Program-made: the position numbers and the translations under genes
NCBI GenBank assembly: GCA_948466345.1
Contig: CAOKAC010000001.1
Coordinates: forward strand, 258,283-322,282
DNA: 64,000 nt
Origin: an uncultured Clostridia bacterium
Lineage (GTDB): Bacteria > Bacillota > Clostridia > Oscillospirales > CAG-272
Reading direction: 5' to 3'
Shown: one piece after another, positions 60,081 through 64,000 of the stretch
Numbering within the stretch: position 1 is the first letter of the stretch
Layout of the letters: every line of letters starts with the position of its first letter
Notes under the pieces: generated by a model
Database searches by the model: none
Told to the model about the DNA's origin: nothing
The model's input: only the letters and a program-made list of their open reading frames with translations

Positions 60081-60371
60081 TCAGCGAACGAGAGAACAAA
60101 TGAGCATCACAAGGCCAAACAAAAAGGAACAAAGAGAAATTCCACCCCAAAATGCCTGATTGCGGCGACGACGCTTTCTCTCCCGGCGGGGAGACAATGC
60201 TGCGCTGCTTCCCTCAGCGATTTTCACAGCCTCCTGCACAATATCCATTTCACTGACGCATTCGTCATCGGAAAAATCCCCGCCGCGGCGGAGAATCAGA
60301 TATGCCTCCTCAAAATAAGGGCTGCCTGTATTGGTGATGTGGATGATCTTTTTCTGGCATCCTTTGATCAT
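60081..60371 (-). CDS. Small conserved clostridial protein with C-terminal membrane helix
   Basis: The 96-residue protein begins MIKGCQKKIIHITNTGSPYFEEAYLILR (28 residues, of which KIIHITNTGSPYFEEAY is the conserved core), continues with an acidic middle, a basic stretch RRERKRRRR, and a C-terminal membrane helix near WGGISLCSFLFGLVM. Proteins with this core and layout are common beside RNase J in related clostridia; no function is known. ATG 60371 follows AAAGGA by about 10 bases; the longer frame has no site. Confidence 0.72.
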   Translation of the reverse strand: MIKGCQKKIIHITNTGSPYFEEAYLILRRGGDFSDDECVSEMDIVQEAVKIAEGSSAALSPRRERKRRRRNQAFWGGISLCSFLFGLVMLICSLVR

Positions 60372-60671
60372 GCTGTCACGTCCTTTCCCGGAGAAATTCC
60401 CGGCTGTTTCTCCGGTAGTATTGCCTTCCCCTTTACAAATATGCAGGACATAGGAAATTTTTTCTATATTGAATACAGGAAAGGCGGGCTTCTCTTGCAT
60501 TCGACACAAAATTTTATCTTTATTCTTTTTTATGTAAAATATGTTATTTTTTGCATTTTAGAAACAACAGTTATTGCATATATTAACAACTGTTTGCGTA
60601 TAAATAATTTAAAGAATCATCTAAAATAATATATAAATATTTATTCATAAGTGCCAAAGGAGACAGGAAAA

Positions 60672-60851
60672 ATGCCTACAAACAAATTGCCGTTTACCTT
60701 TCACTTAGACGAAGACGTTCTGCGCAAGGTAAAGATCATTGCAAAAGCAGAAACCAGAAGCGCAAGTAATCTTCTGGAATATCTGTGCAAGAAGTGCATA
60801 CGTGAATATGAAACGGAACATGGGGAAATCAATATAACAGAAGAAGCATAA
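60672..60851 (+). CDS. Arc-like ribbon-helix-helix DNA-binding protein
   Basis: The 59-residue protein has a ribbon-helix-helix pattern: strand LPFTFHLDEDV, helix RKVKIIAKAETRSASNLLEYL, then CIREYETEH. This is the Arc/MetJ fold for DNA binding as a dimer. ATG 60672 follows AGGAG by 10 bases. The 300-bp gap to the divergent small gene is AT-rich, with no other gene seen. Its target is unknown; it may control itself or the divergent gene. Confidence 0.78.
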   Translation: MPTNKLPFTFHLDEDVLRKVKIIAKAETRSASNLLEYLCKKCIREYETEHGEINITEEA

Positions 60852-60882
60852 GGATTCCCTTACGTAAACAACTGGGCAAAAT

Positions 60883-60916
60883 GAAAAAACAAGGAGGCTG
60901 CATGCAGCCTCCTTGT
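60883..60916 (-). terminator. Terminator of spoVG
   Basis: A perfect palindrome ACAAGGAGGCTGCA / TGCAGCCTCCTTGT with T6 on the minus strand follows the spoVG stop. Confidence 0.9.
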
Positions 60917-60946
60917 TGCTTTTGTGAATGCCCCGGCGAGATTTTT

Positions 60947-61261
60947 TTATTTTTCGGCAGAATCTTCATCTGCCTGCCCCGCGGATACGGCCTCCGTCTG
61001 CGCCAGAGCCAACGCTCCATCATACGCCTGAATAACCGCTGTTTCCAGTTCCGAACGAAACGCACCGTTGATGGGATGCACAATGTCCCGGAAGGTGCCA
61101 TCTGCATTTTTCCTGCTGGGCATAACGATAAAATATTTATCGCGAGCATAAATCACTTTGATGTCATGTACGGCCAGCTGATCGTCAAATGTGACAGATG
61201 CAATAGCTTTCATAGGACCGTCCTCAAACAGTTTTCGAATTTTCACGTCTGTGATATTCAT
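60947..61261 (-). CDS. spoVG: SpoVG, RNA/DNA-binding regulator
   Basis: The 104-residue protein is SpoVG: MNITDVKIRKL at the start, MKAIASVTFDDQLAVHDIKVI, IVMPSRKNADGTFRDIVHPIN (each under 22 residues), and a loose acidic tail. It binds nucleic acids and affects sporulation, virulence or stress genes in Firmicutes. ATG 61261 follows AAGGAAGG. A sigma-A-like promoter is seen upstream; I do not see the sigma-H promoter known for B. subtilis spoVG. The gene does not by itself prove that the organism sporulates. Confidence 0.95.
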   Translation of the reverse strand: MNITDVKIRKLFEDGPMKAIASVTFDDQLAVHDIKVIYARDKYFIVMPSRKNADGTFRDIVHPINGAFRSELETAVIQAYDGALALAQTEAVSAGQADEDSAEK

Positions 61262-61384
61262 AGTAGCCTTCCTTTCATAAAGTTGAATGAAATTGCTGTT
61301 CCTATTATCCACTGATTTTCTGACAGTATGCGTGGTACCAAAAAATTTGCCGCCGGGCTTTGTATTTACAGAAATTTATGGTAC

Positions 61385-61413
61385 AATATAACTATAACAC
61401 AAACTTCTGTAAA
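61385..61413 (-). promoter_or_regulatory. Likely promoter of spoVG
   Basis: On the minus strand TTTACA, a 17-bp spacer and TATATT lie about 125 bp before the spoVG start. The rest of the 61262-61623 gap is AT-rich with several possible, weak plus-strand promoters for murC (for example TTGTAT-16-TACAAT at 61360-61387), none decisive. Confidence 0.6.
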
Positions 61414-61623
61414 ATGATATAATAATACTGTGACAGAATATGAAAATCTCATTTAAAAAATTTGGCGAATTTTGTGAATAAAATGGAAACGAATGTTTGA
61501 AAATTCACTGGACGTGGCAGATATTCTATTTCCCAACCCTATTTGCGGCCCTATATAAAATGTCGCGCCGCATTTCCCATAGGCAAAATCGCTTCAAAAG
61601 CAACGAAAGGTATGGTCTAAACG

Positions 61624-63039
61624 ATGGCACTACAAAATACACATTTTGGGGCTGCTGCAATTGAAAAAATGCTTTCCGGGGGCCCAAAGAAAATCTTTTT
61701 TGCAGGGATCGGAGGCATCAGCATGTGCTCTCTGGCGCGGGTATCGCAGCTGAGGGGTCACATTGTCAGCGGATATGACCGTACCCCATCTGATATTACC
61801 CGCCAGCTGACAGAGAATGGCATTACGGTATATTACGAGGGAGATCCCTCTCACGTAGAAGACTGCAACATGTTGGTCTACACCGTAGCTATGCCAGCAG
61901 ACAATCCGGAATATGCCGCCGCACATACCGCCGGTATCCCATGTGTCTCCAGAGCCGACTATCTTGGATATTTGATGTCCGGCTATGGCTGCCGTATTGG
62001 TGTCAGTGGTATGCATGGCAAGTCCACCACCACATCAATGCTGGAAAAAGTATTTTCCGATGCAGGGACAGATCCTACTGTAAGCTGCGGCGCACGGATG
62101 GTTAGCCAGAACAGCGCGCACCGAATCGGGGGAGAAAATTACTTTATTTTTGAAGCCTGCGAATATATGGATTCCTTTTTAGATTTTTACCCTACCATCG
62201 CCATAATATTAAATATTGAAATGGACCATGTGGATTATTTCCATTCCATGGAACAAATTCACGCCTCTTTCCATAACTTTTTAGAGCGTACCGGTCCCGA
62301 CGGCATCGCTCTTGTCAACTATGCGGACGACGATGTGATGCGTGCTGCCCAAGGATATTCCGGGAAATTGGTCACCTTTGGGGTGGAAGAACCTGAGGCA
62401 GACTACTGCGCTGATACCATATCTTTTGAAAAGGGATGCGCCCGATTCAACATTCGGCATAAAAAAGAACTGCTGTGTACTGTATCCCTCCGTGTACCCG
62501 GCGCCCACGCCGTGTGCGATGCGCTCGCCGCCGCCGCCGCCGCACATCTGTGTGGTATATCCGGCAAAGACATATCCCAAGCGCTTGCCTCTTTTCAGGG
62601 ACTGGGACGGCGCATGGAACCCTGCGGACACGCCAAATGCGGCGCAGCTATCTATTCCGACTATGCACATCATCCTACAGAAATCGCCGCCAGTCTTTCC
62701 GCCGCCGCGCAAATGGGTTTTGAACGGGTCTTTTGCGTATTCCAGCCCCATACCTATTCCAGAACCAGCCGGCTGTTTGATGACTTTGCGGACGCGCTCT
62801 CCAAAATGCGGCAGGGAGAAATCGTGCTGGCCCCCATTTATTCCGCACGTGAAGTGAACACATACGGTGTCTCTGCGGAACGCCTTTCGGACGCGATTGT
62901 TCAAAACGGAGCCGCATGTCGGTTTATTGCGCAAATTCAGGATATTGCCGCATATCTCAACGAACATGGCGGCGAAAAGGATATGTTTCTTATTATGGGG
63001 GCCGGAGATATTCCCAAGGTAGTCTCCTACCTGCAGTAA
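61624..63039 (+). CDS. murC: UDP-N-acetylmuramate-L-alanine ligase MurC
   Basis: MurC adds the first stem amino acid, L-Ala, to UDP-MurNAc. The 471-residue cytosolic ligase has the UDP-binding N-terminal domain with FAGIGGISMCS, the ATP loop GMHGKSTTTSML near residue 127, EACEYMDSFL, NIEMDHVDYF, and DYAHHPTEI with FQPHTYSRTS in the C-terminal domain. Length and motifs are normal. Its ribosome binding site GAAAGG is 13 bases away and so weak. No other mur gene adjoins it here. Confidence 0.96.
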   Translation: MALQNTHFGAAAIEKMLSGGPKKIFFAGIGGISMCSLARVSQLRGHIVSGYDRTPSDITRQLTENGITVYYEGDPSHVEDCNMLVYTVAMPADNPEYAAAHTAGIPCVSRADYLGYLMSGYGCRIGVSGMHGKSTTTSMLEKVFSDAGTDPTVSCGARMVSQNSAHRIGGENYFIFEACEYMDSFLDFYPTIAIILNIEMDHVDYFHSMEQIHASFHNFLERTGPDGIALVNYADDDVMRAAQGYSGKLVTFGVEEPEADYCADTISFEKGCARFNIRHKKELLCTVSLRVPGAHAVCDALAAAAAAHLCGISGKDISQALASFQGLGRRMEPCGHAKCGAAIYSDYAHHPTEIAASLSAAAQMGFERVFCVFQPHTYSRTSRLFDDFADALSKMRQGEIVLAPIYSAREVNTYGVSAERLSDAIVQNGAACRFIAQIQDIAAYLNEHGGEKDMFLIMGAGDIPKVVSYLQ

Positions 63040-63075
63040 GCAGCAGCGGATCGTATGAAGAAAATTTGGCGCCGC

Positions 63076-63104
63076 CCCAGTGCACGGACCTCTCGTGCAC
63101 TGGG
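63076..63104 (+). terminator. Probable terminator of murC
   Basis: An 11-bp stem CCCAGTGCACG / CGTGCACTGGG with a 7-nt loop follows the murC stop by 37 bp. The tail AGATACTTTT is a weak T-run. Confidence 0.7.
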
Positions 63105-63137
63105 AGATACTTTTAGTAAAAAAATTTGCAAAAGCTA

Positions 63138-63166
63138 TTGCAAAATATACAGATTTATGCTAAAAT
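63138..63166 (+). promoter_or_regulatory. Promoter of tRNA-Trp
   Basis: TTGCAA (63138-63143), a 17-bp spacer and TAAAAT with an extended TGC, 33 bp before the tRNA. Confidence 0.8.
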
Positions 63167-63198
63167 ACGTACTGTTACCGCATTGCGGCAATCAATAT

Positions 63199-63274
63199 AG
63201 GGGTATAGCTCAGTTGGTAGAGCAGTGGTCTCCAAAACCACGTGTCCAGAGTTCGAGTCTTTGTGCCCCTGCCA
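63199..63274 (+). tRNA. tRNA-Trp (anticodon CCA)
   Basis: A 76-nt cloverleaf with encoded CCA: acceptor AGGGGTA / TGCCCCT, D-arm GCTC...GAGC, anticodon stem GTGGT/ACCAC with loop CTCCAAA (anticodon CCA), and T-arm with GTTCGAGTC. Its 3' end faces a tyrosine integrase 135 bp away, so it is the likely attachment site of the element that starts at the window edge. Confidence 0.96.
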
Positions 63275-63279
63275 AAAGG

Positions 63280-63313
63280 AAGTCCCATAAACATTAGGTT
63301 TATGGGACTTTTT
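63280..63313 (+). terminator. Terminator of tRNA-Trp
   Basis: AAGTCCCATAAAC / GTTTATGGGACTT, a 13-bp perfect stem with loop ATTAG, ends in a T-run 5 bp after the tRNA. Confidence 0.92.
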
Positions 63314-63333
63314 CTTATGCAAAAATAGCTTTT

Positions 63334-63371
63334 GACCCTTTGTTTTACCCTTTACAGCTTCATAAAGGGTC
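63334..63371. repeat. Inverted repeat near the putative attachment site
   Basis: GACCCTTT (63334-63341) and AAAGGGTC (63364-63371) form a perfect 8-bp dyad, with a further direct copy ACCCTTT at 63348. It lies between tRNA-Trp and the integrase. It could be an integrase arm-type site or a weak terminator of the integrase gene. Confidence 0.4.
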
Positions 63372-63408
63372 GAAAACATAGTAAAAGCACTTTTCAACCG
63401 ATTCCCAA

Positions 63409-64000
63409 TCAGCTTATAATTCGTTGTATAAGTTGTATAAATTGTTCCATTCGGGATGCACTGTTCTTCCGCATTTGTTCTGTCACATGCCCATACACAT
63501 CCAGCGTGAAAGCTGCTGTATGGTGTCCCATATTTTCTTGTACAGTCTTTATATCGTCCCCTGCCTGTATTGACATAACTGCATAGGTGTGACGCAGATC
63601 ATGGAACCGCATGTCCGGCAAACCCATTTCAGTTACAATTGCCTTGAACCGTTTATGTATAGTCTTTGGTTTCATATGTCCGCCGAATTCATTTGTAAAT
63701 ACGATATTCTGGAATTCGCCTTGTTGCCATAGCTCATCCGCGGCAGTTCGTTCTTCTATTTGCTTGCGCAGCTGCTTTCCGAGAGCATCTATAACTGTAG
63801 GCGCAACGCTTATTGTACGGGATTTGTCATTTTTAGGTGTAGTAAAGTAGTAGGAACCGTCCGGAGACAACTGAAGCTGCTGTTTTACAGTTATGCTCCC
63901 GCGCATAAAGTCCACACAGTCCCATGTCAGCCTGATCAACTCACTTTTTCGTATACCTGTAACAGTGCAACAATATAGAGCAGCTCATATTTATCCCAAG
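63409..64000 (-). pseudogene. Tyrosine site-specific integrase, C-terminal part, apparently frameshifted (runs off the window)
   Basis: The intact part is a tyrosine recombinase catalytic domain: TGIRKSELIRLTW (first Arg), HDLRHTYAVMS (HxxR box), and MGHHTAAFTLDVYGH with the nucleophile Tyr. Reading upstream on the minus strand, an in-frame TGA appears at 63985-63987, just before the TGIRKSEL region. Another frame of the same bases reads WDKYELLYIVALL, a typical integrase lead-in, which would join TGIRKSEL only after a shift near 63962-63975. The gene therefore seems broken by a one-base change, or the base is a sequencing error. It marks an element integrated at tRNA-Trp. Confidence 0.75.

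Overview
The window looks like a chromosome segment of a Gram-positive clostridium, most likely an anaerobic gut-type member of the Oscillospirales. The signs are near-ideal sigma-A promoters (TTGACA-17-TATAAT), strong AGGAGG ribosome binding sites, a threonine T-box, type III glutamine synthetase, SpoVG, RNase J, an IreB-family protein, a BceRSAB-type system, and several secreted dockerin proteins. No rRNA, CRISPR array, insertion sequence or complete prophage was seen. The species cannot be named from this sequence alone.

Layout. 1-3.5 kb: the end of a nifS-nifU Fe-S assembly pair, then nadA, an SGNH hydrolase and mnmA. 3.6-8.9 kb: glutamine synthetase III with its own promoter and leader hairpin, then a two-component system. 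8.9-12.1 kb: an AT-rich accessory patch with three small HTH regulators, a SLOG/YpsA-like protein, a GH25 lysozyme and a holin-like protein. 12.1-15.2 kb: CsoR and a copper ATPase whose 3' end encodes an in-frame CopZ-like domain with its own ribosome binding site. 15.2-26.8 kb: nucleoside hydrolase, DUF3737 protein, phosphofructokinase, the BceRSAB-type system, an esterase-like hydrolase, a cell-wall amidase, a sugar-type dehydrogenase and an AT-rich UDG-like gene.

26.8-37.1 kb: T-box and thrS, hemW, then a tight plus-strand run of metY, metA, ireB, ribF, a D-Ala-D-Ala carboxypeptidase and a dockerin-alkaline phosphatase. 37.1-46.4 kb: a MerR-controlled flavodoxin-like reductase and hydrolase, a ketohexose 3-epimerase/PfkB kinase/class II aldolase operon beside a secreted dockerin-DUF4838 protein, a histidine phosphatase, and a second cysteine desulfurase. 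46.3-53.8 kb: a lipoprotein, glyA, a surface protein with a cohesin-like domain, eight helical repeats and an LPxTG-like tail, and a LamG-like dockerin protein. 54-64 kb: tRNA-Thr, dGTPase, uppP, a U32 peptidase, a Dabb protein, RNase J with a roughly 400-nt structured leader, small regulators, spoVG, murC, tRNA-Trp, and a frameshifted tyrosine integrase that appears to mark the edge of an integrated element.

Links between genes. Sulfur from the desulfurases can serve Fe-S clusters and MnmA. MetA makes O-acetylhomoserine for MetY, and GlyA feeds one-carbon units. MurC, UppP, the carboxypeptidase, the amidase and the Bce system all concern the cell envelope. Three dockerin proteins and one cohesin-like surface protein lie within 18 kb, which suggests a small surface assembly for glycan or phosphate scavenging (inference). 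Calls rest on reading motifs and context by eye; no database search was run.
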